Shown one piece after another: positions 17,124 to 24,970 of a stretch of DNA of 54,690 nucleotides. Positions within the stretch are counted from its first letter, which is position 1, and each line of letters starts with the position of its first letter. A model generated the notes under the pieces. The model was not told where the DNA came from and searched no databases. It saw nothing but the letters and a program-made list of their open reading frames with translations. The stretch spans positions 1 to 54,690 of the forward strand of contig JAUYJO010000078.1 of the NCBI GenBank assembly GCA_030700315.1, in the 5' to 3' direction. This DNA comes from Gallionella sp. Its GTDB lineage: Bacteria > Pseudomonadota > Gammaproteobacteria > Burkholderiales > Gallionellaceae. The translations under genes and the position numbers were made by a program.

Positions 17124-18760
17124 CCCTCGAAGACCAGCACACCGACCGCAAATCCCTGCGCACCATCAGCGGCAAGTCCGCCGATTGGGAAGCCTTGGCG
17201 AAGGACTGCGTGTGCTTCGCCAACAGTGCGGGTGGCCGCTTGCTGATCGGCATTGAGGACGGCGAGGCATTGCCGCCTGCCGGTCAGATTGTGCCGCCGG
17301 AATTGCTGGATCGTTTGCGCAAGCGTATCGGCGAGCTGACGGTGAATGTGCAGGCGCTGCCGAGTTTGCAGTGTGCGCCCAACGGTGGCGAGTTTATCGA
17401 GTTGGTGATCGAGCGTTCGCCCAGCGTGGCTTCGACGCGCGACGGACGTTATTTCCTGCGGGTGGGAGATACGTGCCAGCCGGTGCTGGGGGATGATGTG
17501 CTGCGGCTGGCCAACGAGCGACCGGGGCGGCCATGGGAGGCGATGGATAGCGGTGTGCCGCGCAGCGCTGCCGACGCCGACAAGCTCGCCCGTTTCGTGC
17601 AGGGTATCCGCGCTTCCGACCGGGTGAAGGATGCAGTGAAGGAGAAAAGCGCCGACGAGTTGCTGACTCATTACGGCCTCGCGCTGGGTAATACGCTTAC
17701 CCGCCTGGGTGTGCTGCTGCTTGGCACCACTGCCGACCGGCGGGCGCTGGGCACCGCGCCGCTGGTGCAGGCGATCAAATACGACGAGCGGGGACAGAAG
17801 ATCAACAAGTGGGTTTGGGACGATTGCGCGCTGTCGCCTGTCGAGTTGGTGGATGCGATCTGGCGCGAGGTGCCGGATTTTCGCGAGAGCTACGAGGTGG
17901 CAGAGGGGCTGTATCGGCGCAGTGTTCCGGCATACGATGAGAAGGTAGTGCGCGAGCTGCTGGTCAATGCGCTGGTGCATCGGCCTTACACGCAGCAGGG
18001 CGACATCTACCTCAATCTGCATCCGGAGCGGCTGGAGGTGGTGAATCCGGGACGCCTGCCGCTGGGTGTAACACCGCGCAATATTCTGCACGCCAGCCGC
18101 CGCCGCAACGAGGCGCTGGCGCGGATATTTCACGATCTTGGCCTGATGGAACGGGAAGGCACCGGTTTCGATTTGATGTACGACCGGCTGCTATCGCACG
18201 GTCGTCCTGCGCCTGTGCCGGAAGAAGGGGCGGACTGGGTGAAGGTGACCATTCAGCGGCGCATTGCGAAACCCGAAGTGATGCGGCTGGTCATGGAGGC
18301 GGATGAACGCTTTCAATTGACGCAAAGGGAGCGGATTACTCTCGGTGTACTGGCGCAAACGGAAGGCATGACGGCGAGGGAATTTGGCGCATTGCTGGAG
18401 ACAGATGGAGCGGATGAGCTCGCTGTCTGGCTGGGACGCTTGCAGGCGATGGCTTTGGTGCAGAGTGCCGGGCGCACACAGGGCATGCGCTATTTTGTTG
18501 ATCCGAGCTTGTTGCGTGGTGCCGATCTTAAGTTGCCTACCACTCTGTTGCGTATTGAGCCGCATCGCTTGATGGAACTTGTCCGTGAGGATTTGCGGCG
18601 TTACCCGCGTTCTAAAATTGGCGAGATTAGCGACCGCATTGGTTCGGAGTTGAATAGGTCGCAACTTAAACGGGCGCTGGCGGAGTTGGTAAGTCTTTCT
18701 GTTGTGGTTATGGAAGGCGAACGGAATGGTGCGCGTTATCGGCTGGCGGTTGAAAAATGA
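17120..18760 (+). CDS. AlbA_2 (Schlafen-like) DNA-binding, RecG-like C-terminal protein
   Basis: 546 aa. Residues 5-120 form an AlbA_2 domain (ADWEALAKDCVCFANSAGGRLLIGIEDG). A COG2865-type segment follows (VRELLVNALVHRPYTQQGDIYL, ARIFHDLGLMEREGTGFDLMYD). Winged-helix-like repeats end the protein (ITLGVLAQTEGMTAREFGALLE, IGEISDRIGSELNRSQLKRALAELVSL). These proteins are commonly found between hsdS and hsdR and are annotated as transcriptional regulators or helicase-related, with no proven activity. It could bind the inverted repeat just downstream (18768-18826) to control hsdR, which would delay endonuclease until methylation is established. That is inference. Confidence 0.8.
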   Translation: MTLEDQHTDRKSLRTISGKSADWEALAKDCVCFANSAGGRLLIGIEDGEALPPAGQIVPPELLDRLRKRIGELTVNVQALPSLQCAPNGGEFIELVIERSPSVASTRDGRYFLRVGDTCQPVLGDDVLRLANERPGRPWEAMDSGVPRSAADADKLARFVQGIRASDRVKDAVKEKSADELLTHYGLALGNTLTRLGVLLLGTTADRRALGTAPLVQAIKYDERGQKINKWVWDDCALSPVELVDAIWREVPDFRESYEVAEGLYRRSVPAYDEKVVRELLVNALVHRPYTQQGDIYLNLHPERLEVVNPGRLPLGVTPRNILHASRRRNEALARIFHDLGLMEREGTGFDLMYDRLLSHGRPAPVPEEGADWVKVTIQRRIAKPEVMRLVMEADERFQLTQRERITLGVLAQTEGMTAREFGALLETDGADELAVWLGRLQAMALVQSAGRTQGMRYFVDPSLLRGADLKLPTTLLRIEPHRLMELVREDLRRYPRSKIGEISDRIGSELNRSQLKRALAELVSLSVVVMEGERNGARYRLAVEK

Positions 18761-18767
18761 CGCGCTT

Positions 18768-18826
18768 CCATTTGGCTCAAATGCCCTCCAATCGAACCAA
18801 TAATTTCTATGTTTTGAGCCAAATGG
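18768..18826. promoter_or_regulatory. inverted repeat upstream of hsdR
   Basis: CCATTTGGCTCAAA (18768-18781) and its exact complement TTTGAGCCAAATGG (18813-18826) form a 14-bp perfect inverted repeat with a 31-nt spacer. A third half-site TGAGCCAAATCC lies at 18891-18902 and AACCAATA occurs twice (18795, 18903). This is the only sizeable non-coding gap (168 bp) inside the hsd operon and precedes hsdR. It may be an operator, or a hairpin attenuator. Confidence 0.55.
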
Positions 18827-18927
18827 TGCCATGGTTTATCCGTAACACGCTATTTTCAGGCTATTTCTTTATCTGCCAACGCATGGCAAATGAGCCAAAT
18901 CCAACCAATAGATGAGCTAATAAACGC

Positions 18928-21900
18928 ATGGCCTATACCGACATCAACAGCGAAGACCGCCTAGTTCAGACGACCTTTGCCGATCATCTGGAAAAGGTGC
19001 TGGGCTGGGAGAGCGTTTACGCTTGGAATCAGGAGACCTTCGGCCCGGACGGTACGCTGGGGCGCGCCAGCGAGCGCGAGGTGGTGTTGGTGCGCGATCT
19101 GCGCACGGCGCTGGTGAAGCTCAACCCCGCGTTGCCGGAGGCGGCGATCAATGAGGCGGTGGTCAAGCTCACCCACCACGATTATTCGCGTTCGCTGCTC
19201 CAGCATAATCAGGCGTTTTACAAACTGATCCGCGACGGTGTGCCGGTGAGCTACCGCGATGCGCAAGGGGCTTTGCGGCACGCACAGGCGCGGGTGATTG
19301 ATTTCCGCAATCCGGGCAACAACCGTTTTCTGGTGGTGCGCGAGTTCAAGATCACCGGGCTGCGCACGCCAAATTACAACCGCCGCGCCGATCTGGTCTG
19401 CTTCGTCAATGGCCTGCCGCTGGTGTTCATCGAACTGAAGGCGGTGTATAAAAATATCCGCGCTGGTTTCGATGGTAATCTGCGCGACTATCTCGACGAG
19501 AATGTCATCGCCCATGCTTTCCACCACAACGCATTCCTGATTGTCAGCAATGGTGACAACGCCCGCTATGGCTCGATCACCAGCGCGTGGGAGCACTTCG
19601 GCGAATGGAAGCGGTTGGACGAGCGGGACAAGGGCAGCGTGGCGGCGGAGGTGTTGCTCAACGGCATGCTGGCCAAGGATAGGCTGCTGGACATCATCGA
19701 GAATTTTATTTTGTTCGACGCCAGCAAAGCCGGATCGGTGCGCAAGGTGGTGGCACGCAACCATCAGTTGCTGGGGGTGAATCAGGCGGTGGCGGCGGTG
19801 GTGCGGCAAGAGGAGATCAAGCGCCAATTCCCGCCGGGCGAGCGGTTGAAGTATCGCGTTATTGAATTGCCCATGGACAGTGCCGAGCGCGCGGCAAATG
19901 ATCCGATGAGCGCTTATCCCAAGGCGGCGGAGCCTCCTGTGCCCGCCTACCTTGGCGGGGGTGTTGCTGAGATTGACGGGCATGATGAGTATGATGAATT
20001 TGGCCGTGCCCGTTTCCCTCTCTCCAGCTCTCTCCCGCAAGCGGGCGAGAGGGATGATGTCTCGCTGCGCGAGCTTCATACTAATCTGCGCACCTTGCAG
20101 ATCGTCGAGCGGGCGCATCCCGACCTCGGACGTTTGGGTGTGGTGTGGCATACACAGGGCAGCGGCAAATCATATTCGATGGCCTTCTTCGCCGAGAAAG
20201 TGCGGCGCACGGTGGAGGGCAACTTCACCTTTGTGCTGATGACCGACCGCGATGATCTGGACAGCCAGATATACAAGAACTTTGTTGGCTGCGGCGTAGC
20301 GGACGACCAGACACCGCGCGCGGGTTCCGGCAAGGAGCTGAAGTTATTGCTCAAAGAAAATCCGCGCTACCTGTTCAGCCTGATACACAAATTCAACCAG
20401 GATGTGAAACCGGGCGAGCCGTACAGTGATCGCGACGACATCATCGTGATTTCGGACGAGGCGCACCGCACTCAGTCCGGAAAGTTGGCGCGCAACATGC
20501 GGCTGGCGCTGCCCAATGCGGCCTTCATCGGCTTCACCGGCACGCCGCTGTTCAAGCACGATGAACTGACCAAACGGATTTTCGGCGATTACGTTTCTCG
20601 CTACGACTTCAAACGTAGCGAGGAAGATGGCGCGACCGTGAAGCTGGTTTACGAAAATCGAGGTGAAAAGCTGGGGCTGGCGCGACTGGATTTGAACGAG
20701 AAAATTGCCCGTGCAGTGGATGCAGCCGACCTCGATCCAGACCAGACGGCGTTGCTGGAGAAGCTGCTCGGCAAGGATTACGAGGTCATCACCGCCGACG
20801 AGCGACTGGAGAAGATCGCTGCCGATTTTGTCGAGCATTGCAGCACTCGCTGGGAATCCGGCAAGTCGATGCTGGTGTGCATAGACAAGGTCACCTGCGC
20901 CCGCGTGCTGATGCTGATCGAGCCCATGTGGAAAGCCAAAGCGGCTTTGGTTCGTGCTGAGGCTAAGGGCAAGCTGGCCGAGATCGCCGCCGCGCCCGAT
21001 GACGAGACACGGCAACGCCTGCACGCGCAACGCGACCGCTTGCTGGCGAAAGCCGCATGGCTGGATGAGACCATCATCGAGATCATCATCAGCGAGGCAC
21101 AAAAGGAGGTTGAGGAATTCAAGAAATGGGGCTTCGACATCATTCCACACCGAGCCCGCATGAAGCAGGGATTCGAGACGCCGGACGGCAAGCGCGTGGA
21201 TGTGGCGTCGGCGTTCAAGAATCCGCAGCACCCGTTCCGCGTGGCGATTGTGTGCGCCATGTGGCTGACGGGCTTTGACGTTGAATGCCTGGCTACGCTC
21301 TACATCGACAAGCCGATGCGGGCGCACACCTTGATGCAGGCCATCGCTCGCGCCAACCGGCGTTATCCGGGGAAAGATTTCGGCCTGATTGTTGATTACA
21401 ACGGCATGCTGAAAAGTCTGCGCGAGGCGCTCGCGCAATATGCGCTGGGCGAAGACGGTGGCGCTGATGAAATCGTGGCGCCGTTGGAAGAGCGCGTGGC
21501 AGCACTGCACGATGCCATCGAGACAACGGAAGCGCATCTGCGTGGGCTGGGATTCGAGCCAATAGGATTGGTGGGGGCAACGGGGTTCGCGCGAATTCAA
21601 GGGCTGGCGGATGCTGTGGATGCGGTCTATACCAATGACGAATCCAAGCGCCGTTTCGAGATTTTGGCGCGGGTGGTGTTCAGCCGCTTCAAAGCGCTGC
21701 TGGTGGAGCCATCGGCGCTGACGTATGCCGAGCGCCACGACAACATCGAGGCGATTTACAAGAAGCTCACCGAACGCCGCGATACTTCCGACGTAAGCGC
21801 GCTGCTCAAGGAGCTGCACCGCATCGTCAATCAGGCGATTACCGCCCAAGCGCCCGGCGACGATCAGGCGAAGGGACTGACGGTTGATCTCTCGCTCATC

Positions 21901-22473
21901 AACATGGAAAAATTGCGCGAGGAATTCAGCAAGAAAGTTAAGCGCAAGGCGACCGTGATTGAAGACATACGCAAGATTGTGGAAGAGAAACTGGCACAGA
22001 TGCTGGCCAACAACCCGCTGCGTATGAACTACGAGAAAAAATATCAGGAAGTCATCGCGGCCTACAACGCCGACAAGGATCGCGCCACCGTGGAAGAGAC
22101 CTTCGCCAGGCTATGGGATGTGGCTAACAGTTTAGACGAAGAGCAAAGGCGCGCTGTTGAATTGGGATTGACCGAGGAACAGTTGGCATTATTCGATTTG
22201 CTCAAAAAGGAGTCCCTGAGTGGATCGGAGCGGGAGAAGATCAAAACTGCAAGCCGCGAACTGCTTGCGGAGTTGCAGCGCCTGATTGCCCCGCTGGAAC
22301 AATGGACGGAAAAGGAACAAACGCAGGCCGAGGTCGAGGTGTTTATCCTCGATCATGTCTATCAGGCGCTACCCGAGCCGCCTTACACGGCGAATGAAAA
22401 GAAAGAGGTCGCCGATCTGGTCTATCGCCATATCTGGCAGCAGAGCGCGAGCGGCTTGTTCGGAACAATGTGA
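18928..22473 (+). CDS. hsdR: type I restriction-modification system endonuclease subunit HsdR
   Basis: 1181 aa. N-terminal PD-(D/E)XK nuclease (RRADLVCFVNGLPLVFIELK, about 152-172). Superfamily 2 motor with Walker A HTQGSGKS (about 408), DEAH box DEAH (about 510), FTGTP (motif III) and QAIARANR (motif VI). C-terminal helical assembly domain to 1181. It translocates DNA and cleaves unmodified DNA with HsdM and HsdS. Residues about 358-383 (RARFPLSSSLPQAGERDDVSL) are encoded by a dispersed palindromic repeat inserted in frame between nuclease and motor. A separate promoter is possible in the 168-bp gap upstream. Confidence 0.95.
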   Translation: MAYTDINSEDRLVQTTFADHLEKVLGWESVYAWNQETFGPDGTLGRASEREVVLVRDLRTALVKLNPALPEAAINEAVVKLTHHDYSRSLLQHNQAFYKLIRDGVPVSYRDAQGALRHAQARVIDFRNPGNNRFLVVREFKITGLRTPNYNRRADLVCFVNGLPLVFIELKAVYKNIRAGFDGNLRDYLDENVIAHAFHHNAFLIVSNGDNARYGSITSAWEHFGEWKRLDERDKGSVAAEVLLNGMLAKDRLLDIIENFILFDASKAGSVRKVVARNHQLLGVNQAVAAVVRQEEIKRQFPPGERLKYRVIELPMDSAERAANDPMSAYPKAAEPPVPAYLGGGVAEIDGHDEYDEFGRARFPLSSSLPQAGERDDVSLRELHTNLRTLQIVERAHPDLGRLGVVWHTQGSGKSYSMAFFAEKVRRTVEGNFTFVLMTDRDDLDSQIYKNFVGCGVADDQTPRAGSGKELKLLLKENPRYLFSLIHKFNQDVKPGEPYSDRDDIIVISDEAHRTQSGKLARNMRLALPNAAFIGFTGTPLFKHDELTKRIFGDYVSRYDFKRSEEDGATVKLVYENRGEKLGLARLDLNEKIARAVDAADLDPDQTALLEKLLGKDYEVITADERLEKIAADFVEHCSTRWESGKSMLVCIDKVTCARVLMLIEPMWKAKAALVRAEAKGKLAEIAAAPDDETRQRLHAQRDRLLAKAAWLDETIIEIIISEAQKEVEEFKKWGFDIIPHRARMKQGFETPDGKRVDVASAFKNPQHPFRVAIVCAMWLTGFDVECLATLYIDKPMRAHTLMQAIARANRRYPGKDFGLIVDYNGMLKSLREALAQYALGEDGGADEIVAPLEERVAALHDAIETTEAHLRGLGFEPIGLVGATGFARIQGLADAVDAVYTNDESKRRFEILARVVFSRFKALLVEPSALTYAERHDNIEAIYKKLTERRDTSDVSALLKELHRIVNQAITAQAPGDDQAKGLTVDLSLINMEKLREEFSKKVKRKATVIEDIRKIVEEKLAQMLANNPLRMNYEKKYQEVIAAYNADKDRATVEETFARLWDVANSLDEEQRRAVELGLTEEQLALFDLLKKESLSGSEREKIKTASRELLAELQRLIAPLEQWTEKEQTQAEVEVFILDHVYQALPEPPYTANEKKEVADLVYRHIWQQSASGLFGTM
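20003..20078. repeat. palindromic repeat inside hsdR (CCCGCAAGCGGG family)
   Basis: GTGCCCGTTTCCCTCTC ... CTCTCCCGCAAGCGGGCGAG ... TCGCTGCGCGAG. The same outline, including both flanks, occurs between genes at 24871-24946 and, reversed, at 27071-27149. In hsdR all of it is translated without a stop. Confidence 0.8.
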
Positions 22474-22668
22474 TCGCACACGAGACAAATACTGGAACAA
22501 CATTTCATCCGCAGCCTTGAGCGGCTTCATCGCGCAGAGGATAATGCAGGTTTCCCGGTGTCGGTTGTCGGTGCGGTTTCCAAGCGCCGAAAAAACCGGA
22601 CAAATTACCGGATAAAATTCAATGATTCAGTAACGAACTAATTGTATATTCAATAGGATAAGCTAAAC
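22474..22668. other. hsdR-trpG intergenic stretch
   Basis: 195 bp at the right edge of the hsd operon. A short repeat-like motif (CCGGACAAATTACCGGATAA, 22597-22616) and an AT-rich stretch before trpG (TTGTATATT near 22641) that could hold its promoter are visible. No terminator hairpin or gene is seen. Confidence 0.4.
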
Positions 22669-23238
<570 letters not shown>

Positions 23239-23408
23239 ACAATCAGCCGACGGAGAAATACGGGTCGAGAGGCGCTCCCTCCCATATCGGTATGTGGAAT
23301 TTGCCGGATCAGCCGCAGAGAGCTGCCGTTTGATCGGCAGGATGCACCTTGTTGAGCCGCGCGACAATCTGCCCAGAGGCAAGCCGGTTTTTTGCTGTAA
23401 ATTCGTTT
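23239..23408. other. trpG-STAS intergenic stretch
   Basis: 170 bp with no recognisable gene or clear terminator. It precedes the promoter assigned to the STAS gene. Confidence 0.3.
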
Positions 23409-23436
23409 TTGGCAGCGGGCAAGTTCGCTATATAAT
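23409..23436 (+). promoter_or_regulatory. sigma-70-type promoter for the STAS/MBL/SpoIIE cluster
   Basis: TTGGCA (23409-23414), 16-bp spacer, TATAAT (23431-23436). GGGCAA upstream and TTGCCC just after the -10 form a short inverted repeat over the core promoter that could be an operator. The STAS reading frame starts about 55 bp downstream. Confidence 0.55.
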
Positions 23437-23496
23437 TTGCCCGTCCAGCCTTCGCTCCGCAAGGTTTCTGCCACACCCTTCTAATGGAGAATTGAC

Positions 23497-23865
23497 ATCT
23501 CGACCCAGCACACAATTGATCTCGCGCCACGCCGGCAAGGCAATGCCGTTATCCTTTCGCCCGAAGGCCGGATCGATCATTCCAATGCCGTTGCGCTTCA
23601 ATCAGCCCTGGAGCCTTTTTTACTGGAATGCAAGCCAGGTGGACCCCGGCTTGTTCTCGATTTTTCCAGGCTGAATTACATCAGCAGCGCCGGGCTGCGC
23701 ATACTCATGATCGCCGCCAAGCAGGTCAAGTCGCAGCAGGGTATTATCGCCGTGGCCGCCATGCAGCCTGTGGTGCGTGAGATTTTCGACATCAGCAAGT
23801 TCACGTTTGTTTTAAACTGCTTCGATACGGTCGATGAAGCGTTAGCGCAGTGCCCCGACCAATAA
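23497..23865 (+). CDS. STAS-domain anti-sigma factor antagonist, apparent AUC start
   Basis: 122 aa STAS protein of the SpoIIAA/ARAF type: GNAVILSPEGRID, LVLDFSRLNYISSAGLRIL and AMQPVVREIFDISKF. Ser64 in ISSAGL aligns with the phosphorylated serine of SpoIIAA. There is no ATG, GTG or TTG start in this frame: the stop TAA at 23482 is followed by ATT (23491) and ATC (23497). GGAGA at 23486-23490 is correctly spaced for ATC 23497, and ATC is one base from ATG. Either a rare AUC start, a point mutation or a sequence error. The gene ends 1 bp before the next start. Partner of the SpoIIE phosphatase two genes downstream. Confidence 0.8.
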   Translation: MSTQHTIDLAPRRQGNAVILSPEGRIDHSNAVALQSALEPFLLECKPGGPRLVLDFSRLNYISSAGLRILMIAAKQVKSQQGIIAVAAMQPVVREIFDISKFTFVLNCFDTVDEALAQCPDQ

Positions 23866-23866
23866 C

Positions 23867-24832
23867 ATGACTCTACGGGTTCGCATATGGGGTTGCCGCG
23901 GATCGCTGCCGGTAGCCATGAACACCACAAAGCTCCGCTCCCGGCTGATCAAGGCGCTGCGGGCAGCGCAGGGCAAGAAGCTGGCAAGCGAGGAAGAAAT
24001 TGCCCGGTTCATGGACACGGATCTGGATTTTGCCGTCTCGCATACTTTTGGCGGCAACACCTCGTGCGTGGAAATTGAAAGCGGCGGAAGCGATTATGTT
24101 GTATGCGATCTGGGCAGCGGCGCGCGGGAATTCGGCAACCAGGTGTTGGCCAGCCACGGCTCGGAAAAACCCCATACCTTCCACTTTTTCATGTCCCACC
24201 TGCACTGGGACCATATCATGGGCTTCCCCTTCTTTTTTCCGGCCTATCTCGCGGGCAACAAGGTGCGCATTTATGGCTGCCACCCCAATCTGGCGGAAGG
24301 CTTTAACCGCCAGCAGCATGCGCACCATTTTCCGGTGCAGTTGTCACAGATGGCGGCGGACATCCAATTCATTCAGCTTGAAGCAGGTGTTGCCAGCGAA
24401 ATTGCCGGCTTCAAGGTCACGCCAAAACTTCAATTGCACTCCGGGGATTCCTACGGCTACCGCTTCGAAAAGGACGGCAAAATTATCGTCTACTCCACGG
24501 ACTCCGAGCACAAGCTGGAGCACACCCAGCATACCCAATCTTTCGTGACATTTTTTCAGGATGCTGATCTGGTTTTGTTCGACGCGATGTATTCCCTTGC
24601 CGACACCGCCTCGATAAAAGAAGACTGGGGACATTCCAGCAATATCGTCGGAGTCGAGTTGTGCCAGATGGCAGGCGCTAAGCATTTGTGTTTGTTCCAC
24701 CATGAACCCATCTACGAAGATGATCAGATCGAAACTCTGTGGCGCGATAGCCAGCGCCTGGAGGAGATTACCCGCAGCGGTCGCCCGCTGCGTATTTCGT
24801 CCGCCTTTGACGGAATGGAAATTCCGGTCTAA
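23867..24832 (+). CDS. metallo-beta-lactamase-fold hydrolase
   Basis: 321 aa. HxHxDH metal motif SHLHWDH at about 109-115, further metal ligands in VYSTDSE and in CLFHHEP. It begins VRIWGCRGSLPV, typical of a family of MBL proteins similar to phosphodiesterases/RNase Z that sit beside signalling genes. Substrate unknown; cyclic nucleotide or phosphodiester hydrolysis are possibilities. Lies between the STAS gene (1-bp gap) and the CHASE2-SpoIIE gene, so is presumably part of the same signalling module. Confidence 0.85.
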   Translation: MTLRVRIWGCRGSLPVAMNTTKLRSRLIKALRAAQGKKLASEEEIARFMDTDLDFAVSHTFGGNTSCVEIESGGSDYVVCDLGSGAREFGNQVLASHGSEKPHTFHFFMSHLHWDHIMGFPFFFPAYLAGNKVRIYGCHPNLAEGFNRQQHAHHFPVQLSQMAADIQFIQLEAGVASEIAGFKVTPKLQLHSGDSYGYRFEKDGKIIVYSTDSEHKLEHTQHTQSFVTFFQDADLVLFDAMYSLADTASIKEDWGHSSNIVGVELCQMAGAKHLCLFHHEPIYEDDQIETLWRDSQRLEEITRSGRPLRISSAFDGMEIPV

Positions 24833-24870
24833 CGGGCATGGCGAGTAGCCACCCCATATAATGAAACTTG

Positions 24871-24946
24871 CCATGCCCATTCCCTCTCCTCAATCCTCTC
24901 CCGCAAGCGGGCGAGGAGGCGATCGAATCGCTGCGCGAGATTCACG
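24871..24946. repeat. palindromic repeat (CCCGCAAGCGGG family), intergenic
   Basis: CCATGCCCATTCCCTCTCCT ... CTCTCCCGCAAGCGGGCGAG ... CGAATCGCTGCGCGAGATTC. Close relative of the copy in hsdR (20003-20078) and of the reversed copy at 27071-27149, so the CHASE2-SpoIIE gene is flanked by two inverted copies. Confidence 0.75.
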
Positions 24947-24970
24947 TTAACCACTGAAGTGGAAAAACTC

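Noticed and set aside
18961-21849. Long open frames antisense to hsdR (396 and 501 codons)
   Set aside because: Shadow frames of HsdR, no domain or start signals.
24959-24970. GTG 24959 as start of the CHASE2-SpoIIE gene
   Set aside because: ATG 24971 has GGA at 24961-24963 at suitable spacing, while GTG 24959 has no clear ribosome binding site; the choice is not certain.
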